In this document: one piece after another, positions 15,881 to 24,562 of the stretch
Numbering within the stretch: the first letter of the stretch is position 1
Layout of the letters: each line of letters begins with the position of its first letter
Assembly (NCBI RefSeq): GCF_009687865.1
Contig: NZ_BLAE01000039.1
Location: 41,221-105,220, forward strand
Reading direction: 5' to 3'
DNA length: 64,000 nucleotides
From: Acrocarpospora macrocephala
GTDB taxonomy: Bacteria > Actinomycetota > Actinomycetes > Streptosporangiales > Streptosporangiaceae
Position numbers and translations under genes: made by a program
The notes under the pieces: model-generated
What the model saw: the letters and a program-made list of their open reading frames with translations, nothing else
Told to the model about the DNA's origin: nothing
Databases searched by the model: none

Positions 15881-17386
15881 ATGAAGGGGTACGACGTCGA
15901 GGGGCCGGCACTGGAACTCGGGGCGCTGGTGGGCGAGGACGGCACCGCCGATCCGGCGGAGCAGATCAGGATCGCCCTGGGCATGCTGAACCGGCACGGA
16001 CTGGTGGCCGGGGCCACGGGAACGGGGAAGACCAAGACTCTCCAGCTCATGGCGGAGCAGCTTTCGGCCCAGGGCGTTCCGGTCTTCCTCGCCGACATCA
16101 AGGGCGATCTGTCGGGGCTCGCCTCTCCGGGCACGCCCTCCGAGCGCGTCACCGGGCGTGCCGCCGAGGTGGGGCAGGCGTGGCATCCCGTGGCCTGTCC
16201 CGCGGAGTTCCTCTCCCTGGGCGGTCTGGGGTCCGGCGTGCCGATACGCGCCACCATGACCGCCTTCGGGCCGACCCTGCTCGCCAAGGTCCTCGGGCTC
16301 AACGAGACGCAGGAGTCGTCGCTCGGGCTGATCTTCTACTTCGCCGACAAGAACGGACTGCCCCTGCTGGACTTCAAGGACCTGATCGCGGTCATCCGCT
16401 ATCTGACCACCACTCCGGAGGCGTTGAGCGGGATCGGCGGGCTGTCGGCGGCGACGGCGGGAGTCATCCTCCGCGCCCTGACCAACTTCGAGGCGCAGGG
16501 GGTGGAGGCGTTCTTCGGCGAGCCGGAGTTCGACGTGCACGACCTGCTCCGGGTGACGCAGGACGGCCAGGGGATGGTCTCCATCCTCGAGCTGCCCGCC
16601 GTGCAGGACCGGCCGCAGCTCTTCTCCACCTTCCTGATGTGGCTGCTCGCCGATCTCTTCGAGGTGCTGCCCGAGGTGGGCGATGTCGACAAGCCGAAGC
16701 TGGTGTTCTTCTTCGACGAGGCGCATCTGCTGTTCGACGGCGCGTCCAAGGCGTTCCTGCAGTCGATCACCCAAACCGTACGGCTGATCCGGTCGAAGGG
16801 CGTGGGCGTGTTCTTCGTCACCCAGACGCCGAAGGACGTGCCGGCCGACGTGCTGGCCCAGCTCGGCGCGCGCGTGCAGCACGCCCTGCGCGCCTTCACC
16901 CCCCAGGACGCCAAGGCGCTCAAGGCCACCGTGTCGACCTTCCCCGAGTCCTCCTACGACCTGGAGCGGCTGCTCACCGAACTCGGCATCGGCGAGGCCG
17001 TGGTCACGGTCCTGTCGGAGACGGGCGCGCCGACCCCCGTGGCCTGGACGCGCCTGCGCGCCCCGCAGACGCTCATGGCGCCGTCGAGCCCCGACGTGAT
17101 CCAGGGCATCATTGCCGCCTCCCCGCTGCGGCAGAAGTACGGCACGGTGGTCGACCGCCAGTCGGCCTATGAGATCCTCTCGGCGAGGCTGGCCGCACAG
17201 CAGCAGGCCGAGGCTCCCGAAGCTCCGCGCGAGGCGGAGCGCCCCAGGGAGCAGCCGAGGCAGTCCGTGCTGGAGGGAGTGCTGGAGTCCAAGGAGTTCC
17301 GCTCTATGGTGCGATCGGCGGCGTCCACCCTCGGCCGGGAGATCACCAGATCCATCTTCGGCACCGCCCGCCGCAGGCGCCGCTGA
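15881..17386 (+). CDS. HerA-like ATPase, DUF853 family
   Basis: Predicted P-loop ATPase of 501 aa. Walker A is GATGTGKTKT at about residue 44, followed by FLADIKGDLSGLA, and the Walker B is KLVFFFDEAHLLFDG. VFFVTQTPKDVPADVLAQLG provides the sensor region. This is the DUF853/HerA C-terminal group, widespread and often annotated as helicase; it lacks a proven role. The C-terminal 60 residues are Glu/Arg-rich and end in a basic tail (ARRRRR), which could bind nucleic acid. It appears to be a single-gene unit. Confidence 0.88.
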   Translation: MKGYDVEGPALELGALVGEDGTADPAEQIRIALGMLNRHGLVAGATGTGKTKTLQLMAEQLSAQGVPVFLADIKGDLSGLASPGTPSERVTGRAAEVGQAWHPVACPAEFLSLGGLGSGVPIRATMTAFGPTLLAKVLGLNETQESSLGLIFYFADKNGLPLLDFKDLIAVIRYLTTTPEALSGIGGLSAATAGVILRALTNFEAQGVEAFFGEPEFDVHDLLRVTQDGQGMVSILELPAVQDRPQLFSTFLMWLLADLFEVLPEVGDVDKPKLVFFFDEAHLLFDGASKAFLQSITQTVRLIRSKGVGVFFVTQTPKDVPADVLAQLGARVQHALRAFTPQDAKALKATVSTFPESSYDLERLLTELGIGEAVVTVLSETGAPTPVAWTRLRAPQTLMAPSSPDVIQGIIAASPLRQKYGTVVDRQSAYEILSARLAAQQQAEAPEAPREAERPREQPRQSVLEGVLESKEFRSMVRSAASTLGREITRSIFGTARRRRR

Positions 17387-17538
17387 GCAGCGCACGCGGA
17401 GCGCGCTTTCCGGTTGGAAATACCTCACTACTCGATCCGTCAGCGGTCGGTGTCGTGCCCGAGGCCGCCAGGCAGCGGACGCGGTCAGCCGCGTGGTCGC
17501 ACGCGATAAACCTGGCGACGTCGGTGGTCATCCCCGCG

Positions 17539-18294
17539 ATGATGGCCGACGTGGAGGAGGTCGAGGTCGTCGTCGCCCATCACGAGCGCGCGACCTTGCG
17601 CGTCGGTGACGTGTTCTTGAAGATCGACGCTGATCAGACGCGCACCGACGTCGAGGTCGAGGCGATGGCGATGGCGATGGCGCCGATCCCGACTCCGGAG
17701 GTCCTGTGGCGGAAGCCGCCCGTGCTCGCGCTCGCCGCCCTCCCAGGGACGGCACTCGGCCGCCTCGGCGAGCCGTCGATCGCGTCGTCGGCGGCGTGGG
17801 CCGCGGCGGGTGCCGCCGCACGGATGCTGCACGACGCGCCGCTGCCGCCATGGCCCGGCCGGAGCCTCGACGAGTTGGCCTCGCACCTCGACGGCGAATG
17901 CGAGTGGCTCGTCACGAATGGCGTCCTTCCCACCGACGTGGTCACGCGCAACCGCCGGGTTGCCGAGGCTGCGCTCCGGCCGTGGACACCGGTGTTCACG
18001 CACGGCGATCTGCAGCTCACCCACGTGTTCGTCGACGTTGACGAGATCACCGGCGTGCTCGACTGGTCCGAGGCGTGCCAGGGCGATGCCCTGTTCGATC
18101 TCGCCACCTTGACGCTCGGACACGAGGAGCACCTGGGCGACGTCGTCGCCGGCTACGGCACCGACGTCGACCTCGACGTGATCCGCGCGTGGTGGTCGTT
18201 GCGAAGCCTGCTGGCGATCCGCTGGCTGGCCAAGCACGGCTTCGACCCATCCTCGCCAGGCTGCGAGATCGACGTACTGAGATCCCAGCTGTGA
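17539..18294 (+). CDS. Aminoglycoside-phosphotransferase-family protein with altered catalytic loop
   Basis: Kinase-fold protein of about 251 aa. The catalytic loop is HGDLQLTHVFV; the usual HxDxxxxN asparagine is replaced by histidine. The metal-binding aspartate is present in VLDWSEACQGDALFDLATL. In the N-lobe, VFLKID contains the probable ATP-binding lysine. ATG 17539/17542 gives the best fit to the kinase fold; an earlier ATG at 17455 would add an unstructured leader. It shows no clear operon partner. Loss of the Asn may mean altered metal binding, but similar proteins with this change are common in actinomycetes as far as I recall. Confidence 0.75.
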   Translation: MMADVEEVEVVVAHHERATLRVGDVFLKIDADQTRTDVEVEAMAMAMAPIPTPEVLWRKPPVLALAALPGTALGRLGEPSIASSAAWAAAGAAARMLHDAPLPPWPGRSLDELASHLDGECEWLVTNGVLPTDVVTRNRRVAEAALRPWTPVFTHGDLQLTHVFVDVDEITGVLDWSEACQGDALFDLATLTLGHEEHLGDVVAGYGTDVDLDVIRAWWSLRSLLAIRWLAKHGFDPSSPGCEIDVLRSQL

Positions 18295-18385
18295 GGCTGC
18301 AGGCCGCCGACAAATCGGACATGCTTCCTGAGCGGCTCAGGGCCGAAGTTGACGTCGCGTCGCCCGGGTACTGAGCGGATCCGGC

Positions 18386-18669
18386 GCCGGACAACGTATG
18401 CGCCGTTTGCGCAGCAGATCGCTGCCACTGTGGCCGAATGGCTGCCTGGGTATGCCGAGCAGATCGACGGCGGCTCCTTCGAGGCCGGGGTGTCGGCCCT
18501 GGAGACCGACGCCCGGGCGATGGCCCACCTGATCGAGGAGAGCGAGGCGGTGGGTGTCAACGCCGAACTGCCGAAGTTGATCAGGGCGATGGCCGACCGC
18601 TCGATCGCAGCCGGACACGGTGGGGAGCAGTATCCCGTGCTGATCAAAGAATTCAGCAAACCCCGCAAC
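18386..18669 (+). pseudogene. C-terminal remnant of an imine reductase-like dehydrogenase
   Basis: The reading frame YAPFAQQIAATVAEWLPGYA...DARAMAHLIEESEAVGVN...DRSIAAGHGGEQYPVLIKEF resembles the C-terminal helical domain of NADPH-dependent imine reductases (6-phosphogluconate dehydrogenase superfamily). The whole NADPH-binding domain is missing: upstream lies only the tail of the kinase-like gene, with no Rossmann motif. The frame then continues past the expected protein end into unrelated sequence. This looks like a deletion remnant at a recombination junction. Confidence 0.6.
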
Positions 18670-18688
18670 GCGTGTCCCTATCTCCGAT

Positions 18689-20413
18689 CTATGTTTCGGA
18701 GGTGCGGCGGTAGCGGCGGTGTGGAGAGCGGGGTGGGGCGGTGGCCTCGACCTTGCCGGAGGCGATGAGGGCATCCAAGGTTCGGATGGTGGCGATCTGA
18801 TTGATGCCCGTCGCTTTCTGGATCTCGCGTCGGGAGAGCGCGGCGGAACCGAGAGCGTTCAGGATGGCGGCTTCTCGATCAGACGGGTCAGGAGATGTTG
18901 GACCGTCCGGCTGCCATGGCAGTTGTTCATTGGTCGGGGCCAGGACGTATCGCGCGTGTCGTCGTTCACCGATTCGTACGGCGAGACCGCGGGTCACCAG
19001 ATCGGTCAGTTCAGTGGTTGCCCGGCGGGCGTCCAATCCGAAGTTGCGCATGCTCTGATTAGTGATCGCGCCTCCCTCGTGCATCTGTGCCAGTGCCATG
19101 TGCTGAGTTGCGCTGAGGCCGACGATGCCAAGGCTGTCGATCCACCGCATGTTCCCCGGGGTGAGGAGCGCGTGACGTGGAAGGACGACCTTGAATCTGT
19201 TGATGCGGTTGTGGAATTCGGGCAACGCTGAGCCCGTTATGCGGAGTTCTCTCAGCATGGTGGGGATGCCGCTGGCGCGATTCTCACAGACCGTGCGATC
19301 GCTCTCGGGCATGCGGACGTCTTGAAGGAGCTTGACGAGGACCGGATTCCGGGTCGAGGAGACTCCTTCTCCGCCGAGGTCGTCCTCGGTCACCGCGCCG
19401 AAGAGCCCGCCGGGATTCGCTACGGTGAGGCGATCCGCATAGAGAATGATCTGCACGGGTGTCCCTCGGGAATAGGGAGAGTAGTCCCGGTGGATGAGGG
19501 CGTTGACGATGACCTCGCGGAGCGCTTCCACCGGATAGTCGTACACGTCACGTCGGCCGGTGCCTTCGACGAATGACCGGACCGAGGTATTGCGCAGCAC
19601 GGCGGCGACGGCCTCGTCGACGATGGAGGGGATCGGACCATCGAACGTGCGATTGTCGAGAAATCGCGGACCCTGCGGAGTCACGTCCTCGGCAGTGAGC
19701 CCTGGGTACACGACGAAAGTGGCATTCAGTTGAGGATAGAACTGCTGCGGGTAGGAGCCCAGGGCCAGCATGCCCCCCAGAGTTGGCACATGATCGGCGG
19801 TAATGACGTTGAGCCTGCGGAGGACGGTGAGATCGTCGAGGTCGGAGAACGCTCGTCGTTGCCGCTGGCGGACTCTCCTTAGGAGCGACTCGACGGCTAG
19901 GTCATCGAGATCCGCGAGGACGGCGCCGGGCACGGGATCGCGGTCGTCGTCAGGTTGGCCTCGGTTGGTGTGCAGCAGATGGATCTCGAAGTCGGTGAGC
20001 CGGCGGTCCCCATCCCCACCGCGGGTGAACGATCCGTTGTACTCACCACGAGCTTTCACGAAGCATGGTTTGAAGCGTGGGTCGAGTTCGGCCACTTCGG
20101 CGACGACGACCGTCCCGTGATCGAGCTCCACGATGTCGATCTCTGCTCGCACCGGTGGTTCTAGATCGTCCGCACACGCTGTGGCGAGGGCGTCCCTGAT
20201 GCGGATGGGGTCGAATCCATCCGCCAAGCCGAAGTTGGTGCCTTCGTCTAGGCCAAGAATGATGGTGCCGCCGCGATCATTGCTGAAGGCGCTGAGCGTG
20301 TCCCTTACGCTCTTGGGGAAGCCGCCCGCGGCTGCCTTGGCCTCGACATCCGTCAGATCTGTGGATCGCGCTCGGAGAAGCGCGACCAGCGCTCGCAGAA
20401 CATCGGCATCCAT
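18689..20413 (-). CDS. AlbA_2/RecG-like ATP-binding transcriptional regulator
   Basis: Protein of about 574 aa with an N-terminal Schlafen/AlbA_2 domain (VEAKAAAGGFPKSVRDTLSA, then NDRGGTIILGLDEG), a central ATP-binding domain of the RecG-like HATPase_c_4 type (REVIVNALIHRDYSPYSRG) and C-terminal winged-helix regions including LSRREIQKATGINQIATIR. Such proteins are predicted regulators. A start at 20470 would translate through a perfect 14-bp inverted repeat (20425-20458); ATG 20413 lies just downstream of it and is preferred, leaving the repeat as an operator. It converges on the imine reductase remnant and diverges from the SCO6745-like gene. Confidence 0.82.
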   Translation of the reverse strand: MDADVLRALVALLRARSTDLTDVEAKAAAGGFPKSVRDTLSAFSNDRGGTIILGLDEGTNFGLADGFDPIRIRDALATACADDLEPPVRAEIDIVELDHGTVVVAEVAELDPRFKPCFVKARGEYNGSFTRGGDGDRRLTDFEIHLLHTNRGQPDDDRDPVPGAVLADLDDLAVESLLRRVRQRQRRAFSDLDDLTVLRRLNVITADHVPTLGGMLALGSYPQQFYPQLNATFVVYPGLTAEDVTPQGPRFLDNRTFDGPIPSIVDEAVAAVLRNTSVRSFVEGTGRRDVYDYPVEALREVIVNALIHRDYSPYSRGTPVQIILYADRLTVANPGGLFGAVTEDDLGGEGVSSTRNPVLVKLLQDVRMPESDRTVCENRASGIPTMLRELRITGSALPEFHNRINRFKVVLPRHALLTPGNMRWIDSLGIVGLSATQHMALAQMHEGGAITNQSMRNFGLDARRATTELTDLVTRGLAVRIGERRHARYVLAPTNEQLPWQPDGPTSPDPSDREAAILNALGSAALSRREIQKATGINQIATIRTLDALIASGKVEATAPPRSPHRRYRRTSET

Positions 20414-20424
20414 CTCATCCGCCC

Positions 20425-20458
20425 AGTGATAAAGTCTTTTGCTTAAGACTTTATCACT
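20425..20458. promoter_or_regulatory. Perfect 14-bp inverted repeat, probable autoregulatory operator
   Basis: AGTGATAAAGTCTT, spacer TTGCTT, AAGACTTTATCACT. The arms are perfect and strikingly AT-rich for this genome. The element lies 12 bp before the preferred start of the AlbA_2-type regulator and about 40 bp from the -35 of the divergent gene. No other copy was noticed in the window. Confidence 0.75.
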
Positions 20459-20495
20459 CGAGAGGTGCATCGTGGCTGGGTCTCCGTAGCCGCCA

Positions 20496-20524
20496 TTGAC
20501 GGTCCGGGTGTTGCCGAATAATGT
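20496..20524 (+). promoter_or_regulatory. Sigma-70-type promoter for the SCO6745-like gene
   Basis: TTGACG (20496-20501), 17-bp spacer, TAATGT (20519-20524). The predicted start of transcription is about 20 nt before the GGAGGGG ribosome binding site and ATG 20552. Confidence 0.55.
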
Positions 20525-20551
20525 TCGGTCACCTTGGGTTGGAGGGGCGCG

Positions 20552-21388
20552 ATGGCTTCGGTTGGGGCGGCGCGGCAGGCTTGGCGGCGGTTGGAGCCCT
20601 TGCACGCGATGGTTTACTTCGTGCCGGAGGCGGTGGAGCGGTATCGGGCCCTTGGGGTGGCTGATCCGCAGGTGGGGTATTTCGCGTCGCGGGTTGCGGC
20701 GATGGGGGCTGTACCGGCCGAGGTGGTTATAGCTACATTTTTCAACTTTTGTCCGGATCTGGTGCGGCGGGGGATTCCGGGGGTGTGGGAGGTTGTCGCG
20801 CCGGGGGAGTTGGTGGAGGCGCGGCTGGAGGCGGCGGGGGCGGCGTTGCGGCGGGTCGGGTTTCATGAGTTTCCCGAGTTGGCGGAGACGGTGAGGTTGG
20901 CGAGCCGGGCGGCGGAGGAGGCGTGCGCGCATGTGCGGGGGCGGGCCTTGTTCGGGGCGCATGCGGCGTTGCCGTGGCCGGAGGATCCGTTGTCGCGGTT
21001 GTGGCACGCGCAGACGTTGCTCCGGGAGTATCGGGGGGACGGGCATATCGCGGTGCTCGTGAGTGAAGGGCTCAGCGGGCTGGAGGCGCTGATCCTCTAT
21101 GCCGCCAGCACGCCCAAGATGGTGCCGCTGCTCAAGGGGACGCGTGGGTGGTCGGACGAGGACTGGGCGGCGGGGGAAGAGGATCTTCGTGCCAAGGGGC
21201 TGCTCGGGGAGGGGCTCACGCTGACGGAGCGGGGGCAGGTGTTCCGGCAGGGGATCGAGGATCGGACCGATGTGCTGGCGTTTCCGGCGTATGCCGTACT
21301 GGATGATGAGGAATGTGAGCGGCTGGCCGAGCTGGCGCGGGTGTTCGGGCGGGCCGTCGTGGGGGCGGGGCTGCTGAACATCGGGTAG
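20552..21388 (+). CDS. SCO6745-family protein
   Basis: Protein of 278 aa belonging to an actinomycete family named after Streptomyces SCO6745 (related to SalK), mostly helical and of unproven function. Features are an N-terminal ARQAWRRLEPLHAMVYFVPE, RGRALFGAHAALPWPEDPLSRLWHAQTLLREYRGDG in pieces across the middle, and a winged-helix-like C-terminal stretch (DLRAKGLLGEGLTLTERGQ). ATG 20552 has GGAGGGG 8 nt upstream. It has its own promoter and diverges from the AlbA_2 regulator. Confidence 0.8.
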   Translation: MASVGAARQAWRRLEPLHAMVYFVPEAVERYRALGVADPQVGYFASRVAAMGAVPAEVVIATFFNFCPDLVRRGIPGVWEVVAPGELVEARLEAAGAALRRVGFHEFPELAETVRLASRAAEEACAHVRGRALFGAHAALPWPEDPLSRLWHAQTLLREYRGDGHIAVLVSEGLSGLEALILYAASTPKMVPLLKGTRGWSDEDWAAGEEDLRAKGLLGEGLTLTERGQVFRQGIEDRTDVLAFPAYAVLDDEECERLAELARVFGRAVVGAGLLNIG

Positions 21389-21551
21389 CCACAAGTTGGT
21401 GCCACAAGCTGGGCTGTCCCGGAAAATGGTGGGAAAGTAGTGCGGGGCAGGAAGGTCTGCCTTGACACCGAACTTGACTGTCCAATTCCGGCAAGTTACC
21501 GGTAATCGTGCACGTCGCGCCCCGGAAACGTTGAATTTACGCCGATATATC

Positions 21552-21580
21552 TTGACTTGTGTACGATGTGCCCCTATCTA
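21552..21580 (+). promoter_or_regulatory. Sigma-70-type promoter for the methyltransferase gene
   Basis: TTGACT (21552-21557), 17-bp spacer, TATCTA (21575-21580), 39 bp before the start codon at 21620. Both hexamers and the spacing are close to consensus. Confidence 0.6.
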
Positions 21581-21619
21581 AGAGTGGGCAGACGACGGCT
21601 GATCACAATGGCGGCATAG

Positions 21620-22285
21620 ATGACAACTGAATCCGAGTCGGGAAGCTCCCGCGAGGAGTACCGCGCGCTGCAGGCTGAGGCCTTCAATCGCATCGGTTCC
21701 CGCTACGACGACGCGTTTCCGCACAAGGAAGGGCAGATCGCCGCCGGTGAGTGGCTGATCAAACAGCTTCAGCCGGGGGCCCGCGTCCTGGACGTCGGCT
21801 GCGGCACGGGCGCCCCGACGGCGCAGCAGTTCGCCGAGGCGGGCTGCGAGGTGGTCGGCATCGACATCTCGCCCGTCATGCTCGACATCGCCCGCAAGAA
21901 CGTCCCCGAGGGCACTTTCCTCGAACGCGACATCACCGATCTGGACGACTCGCTCGGCCGGTTCGACGCGGTGGTCGCGTTCTTCGTGCTGCTCATGCTG
22001 CCGCGCGAGGAGATCGCGCGCGCGCTCAAGAAGATCCACGACGTGCTCGCGCCGGGCGGCGTGCTCGCGCTCAGCATGGTCGAGATCGACCTCGACGACG
22101 TGCCCTTCCAGTTCCTCGGGGCCCCGGTCCGGGTGACCGGCTACCTGCGGGACGACCTGCGCGCCGTCATCGAGGAGGCCGGGTTCACGGTGGTGCTGGA
22201 GACCGACATCTCCTACGCCCCCGCCACCACCCAGGCGCCGCCGGAGATCCAGCTGTTCCTCAACTGCCGCCGCAACCAATTCTGA
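21620..22285 (+). CDS. Class I SAM-dependent methyltransferase
   Basis: Protein of 221 aa with the Rossmann-like methyltransferase fold. Motif I is VLDVGCGTGAPTAQQFAEAG, followed by the acidic VVGIDISPVMLDIARKN and motif III/IV FDAVVAFFVLLML, then LAPGGVLALSMVEID. These resemble small-molecule methyltransferases of the UbiE/SAM type. The substrate cannot be predicted. It is expressed from a good promoter at 21552 and is followed after 5 bp by the phosphatase gene, implying a two-gene operon. Confidence 0.88.
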   Translation: MTTESESGSSREEYRALQAEAFNRIGSRYDDAFPHKEGQIAAGEWLIKQLQPGARVLDVGCGTGAPTAQQFAEAGCEVVGIDISPVMLDIARKNVPEGTFLERDITDLDDSLGRFDAVVAFFVLLMLPREEIARALKKIHDVLAPGGVLALSMVEIDLDDVPFQFLGAPVRVTGYLRDDLRAVIEEAGFTVVLETDISYAPATTQAPPEIQLFLNCRRNQF

Positions 22286-22290
22286 GCCGA

Positions 22291-23748
22291 GTGAAACCCG
22301 TGTCGTGGGACGGGGAAGCTCTGAGTGAGGCCATGCGGGCGATCGGGGACAGTCTCGGTCCCGAGCAGGCCACCCGGTTGTTGTGCGAGGCCGTCGTACC
22401 GCGGATGGCCGACTCCGCCGCCGTCTACCTGGACGGCGGCGCGCTGCACCGGATCGACCCGCGCGGGCGGCTGCCCGCGCGGTGGGCCGAGGACGACGAC
22501 CAGATCAAACCGGCCCTGACGGCCGACGGCATGCTGGTGGTGCCCCTTCGCGCGTACGGCAAGGCGATCGGCTGCGCCGTACTCGCGCGGGAACGTGAAC
22601 GGACCCCGTTCGACGACGCGGACGTGCAGGTGGCGGGGCAGCTCGGAGTGCCCGCGGCATTGACGATCTTCCATGGCCGGCTGCACCGGCAGCAGCTGGA
22701 GACGGTCGAGACGTTGCAGCGGGGGATACGCCCGGGCCGCCCGCCGGAGTTACCCGGGCTGGAGATCGCCTTCCGCTACCATCCCGCCGCCGCCCGGGTG
22801 GGGGGCGACTGGTTCGACGTGATCCCGCTGCCGGGCAGCCGGGTCGCGCTGGTGGTGGGCGACGTCATGGGCCACGGGCTGGACGCCGCCGCGATCATGG
22901 GGCAGCTGCGGACCGCCGTGCAGACGCTGGCCTCGCTCGATCTGCCCGCCGAGCAGGTGCTGCACTCGCTGGACGAGATGGCGCAGCGGCTGGCCGCGCA
23001 GACCATCACCACCTGCGTCTACTGCGTGTACGACCCGGTGCTGCGGCGCTGCACGATCGCCAGCGCCGGGCATCTCCCGCCGATCCTGGTCGCCTCGGAC
23101 GGCAAGGCCGAGGTGCTCGCGCCGCCGAGTTGCGCGCCGATCGGGCTGGGGCGCACCTCCTTCGAGACGATGGAGATCGCCGCCCAGGATGACAGCATGC
23201 TGGTGCTCTACACCGACGGGCTGGTGGAGGAGCGCGGCGAGGACATCCTGGTGGGGGTGGAGCGGCTGCGCCGCCGCCTGTCGGAGGGCGAGCCGATCGA
23301 GGCGCTGGCCGACAGTCTGATCCCGGACGGGCACGGCGACGACGTCACGCTGCTGGCGATCAAGTTCAAGGGCATTCCCAGCCAGGATGTGGCGCAGTGG
23401 ATGCTGGAGCCGCAGGTGACCACGCCGGGCCGGGTGCGCGGGCTGGTCAGCCGGACGCTGGAGAGCTGGGGGCTTGACCGTCTGGTGCCGTCCGCGCAGC
23501 TGCTCGCCTCCGAGCTCGTCACCAACGCGGTGCGCACCACGCCGCGGCCGATCACGGTGCGGCTGCTGCGGACCGATGTGCTGCTGTGTGAAGTGAGTGA
23601 TGACGATCACCGGATGCCGGTGCTCCGCGAGCCGGGCGGGCTGGACGAGGACGGCCGGGGGCTCTACCTGGTCAGCCAGCTGGCGGCGCGGTGGGGGACC
23701 AGCCGGGTGGCGGGCGGGAAGACCGTCTGGTTTGCGCTGGCGATCTAG
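22291..23748 (+). CDS. SpoIIE-type serine phosphatase with C-terminal histidine-kinase-like ATPase domain
   Basis: Signalling protein of 485 aa. The N-terminal 120 residues look like a short GAF sensor. The PP2C/SpoIIE phosphatase follows, with FRYHPAAARVGGDWFDVI, VVGDVMGHGLDAA and LVLYTDGLVEERGEDI carrying the metal-binding aspartates. The last 120 residues are an anti-sigma HATPase_c_2 domain (QLLASELVTNAVRTT, DEDGRGLYLVSQLAARWG). Such fusions control anti-sigma/anti-anti-sigma partner switching. GTG 22291 is 5 bp after the methyltransferase stop. Its end overlaps the convergent TetR gene by 4 bp. Confidence 0.9.
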   Translation: MKPVSWDGEALSEAMRAIGDSLGPEQATRLLCEAVVPRMADSAAVYLDGGALHRIDPRGRLPARWAEDDDQIKPALTADGMLVVPLRAYGKAIGCAVLARERERTPFDDADVQVAGQLGVPAALTIFHGRLHRQQLETVETLQRGIRPGRPPELPGLEIAFRYHPAAARVGGDWFDVIPLPGSRVALVVGDVMGHGLDAAAIMGQLRTAVQTLASLDLPAEQVLHSLDEMAQRLAAQTITTCVYCVYDPVLRRCTIASAGHLPPILVASDGKAEVLAPPSCAPIGLGRTSFETMEIAAQDDSMLVLYTDGLVEERGEDILVGVERLRRRLSEGEPIEALADSLIPDGHGDDVTLLAIKFKGIPSQDVAQWMLEPQVTTPGRVRGLVSRTLESWGLDRLVPSAQLLASELVTNAVRTTPRPITVRLLRTDVLLCEVSDDDHRMPVLREPGGLDEDGRGLYLVSQLAARWGTSRVAGGKTVWFALAI

Positions 23749-24449
23749 TCGCGGAAGCTGTCGAGGCCGCGGAGCAGCATCTCCAGGCCGAATTCGAAGC
23801 GTTTGTCGCCGTCGCCGCGCATCATCGCGTCCACGTTGCCGGTGAGGCTGGGGAATCGATCGGCGGGCAGTTGGCTCAGGTAGGTCCGCACCTGGCCGAA
23901 GAACTGGTCGGCCCAGCTGTCTAGTTCGAGGCCGCTGGCGCGTTGTTTGGCCAGGAACAGGGAGCTTTCGTAGGCGTCGGCGGTGACGTACAGGTAGAGC
24001 CGGTCGAGTCCCCAGGTGGCCACTTGGGGGGGCAGGCCGCCCGCGAGCATGATCGAGAGGAAGGCTTCGGAGACGCGGGCGGCGTTGGGGCCGACCGGGA
24101 TGCTGGCGAGCGCGAGGCGGCCGACGTCGGCGTGTGAGCCGAGCACCCGGTACATGTGCCAGCAGAGCTCCTTGAGCTGGTCGCGCCAGCGGGCCGGGTC
24201 GGCGATGGGGACCTCGATCTCGCCGACCACCTCGTCGAAGATCAGCTCTAGGAGTTCCTCCTTGTTGGCCACATGGGCGTACAGGGAGGCGGGTCCGGTG
24301 CCGAGTTCCTGGGCGACGCGGCGCATGCTGAGCGCTTCGAGGCCTTCCTCGTCGAGGATGCGCAGGCCCGTACGGACGATGAGGTCCTGGCTGAGCTGCT
24401 GGCGCGCGATCTTTCTCGGGGTACGCCACGGCGGCGTCGGCACGTCCAT
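23745..24449 (-). CDS. TetR-family repressor of the adjacent efflux pump
   Basis: Repressor of 234 aa with an N-terminal TetR helix-turn-helix (ILDEEGLEALSMRRVAQELG, TGPASLYAHVANKEELLELI) and a C-terminal ligand domain of the TetR_C type. It is divergent from an MFS drug exporter, and the 113-bp intergenic space holds four copies of a CGAACAnTGTTCG motif, the standard arrangement of an efflux repressor. The inducing drug is unknown. Confidence 0.92.
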   Translation of the reverse strand: MDVPTPPWRTPRKIARQQLSQDLIVRTGLRILDEEGLEALSMRRVAQELGTGPASLYAHVANKEELLELIFDEVVGEIEVPIADPARWRDQLKELCWHMYRVLGSHADVGRLALASIPVGPNAARVSEAFLSIMLAGGLPPQVATWGLDRLYLYVTADAYESSLFLAKQRASGLELDSWADQFFGQVRTYLSQLPADRFPSLTGNVDAMMRGDGDKRFEFGLEMLLRGLDSFRD

Positions 24450-24468
24450 GCGAGCACCGTATCCGTTT

Positions 24469-24545
24469 CGAACACCGTTCCCCTAACGAACACTGTTTGA
24501 CACGAACACTGTTCGCCCTTATAACGGAACGAACAGTGTTCGTTC
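24469..24545. promoter_or_regulatory. Four-site TetR operator array
   Basis: CGAACAnyGTTcG boxes lie at 24469-24480 (degenerate), 24487-24499, 24503-24515 (perfect) and within 24527-24545, where GAACGAACA-G-TGTTCGTTC is a perfect 9-bp-arm palindrome. Spacing between the first three is 18 and 16 bp. They cover the exporter promoter and the space up to the TetR start. Confidence 0.8.
24497..24525 (+). promoter_or_regulatory. Promoter of the MFS exporter, embedded in the operator array
   Basis: TTGACA (24497-24502), 17-bp spacer, TATAAC (24520-24525). One operator fills the spacer, another abuts the -35 and a third follows the -10, so bound repressor would exclude RNA polymerase. Confidence 0.7.
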
Positions 24546-24562
24546 AACGAATGGAGTTCGTC

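Noticed and set aside
18689-21394. A 901-codon open frame
   Set aside because: The first 300 codons are antisense to the SCO6745-like gene and cross an operator and a promoter; the real regulator starts near 20413.
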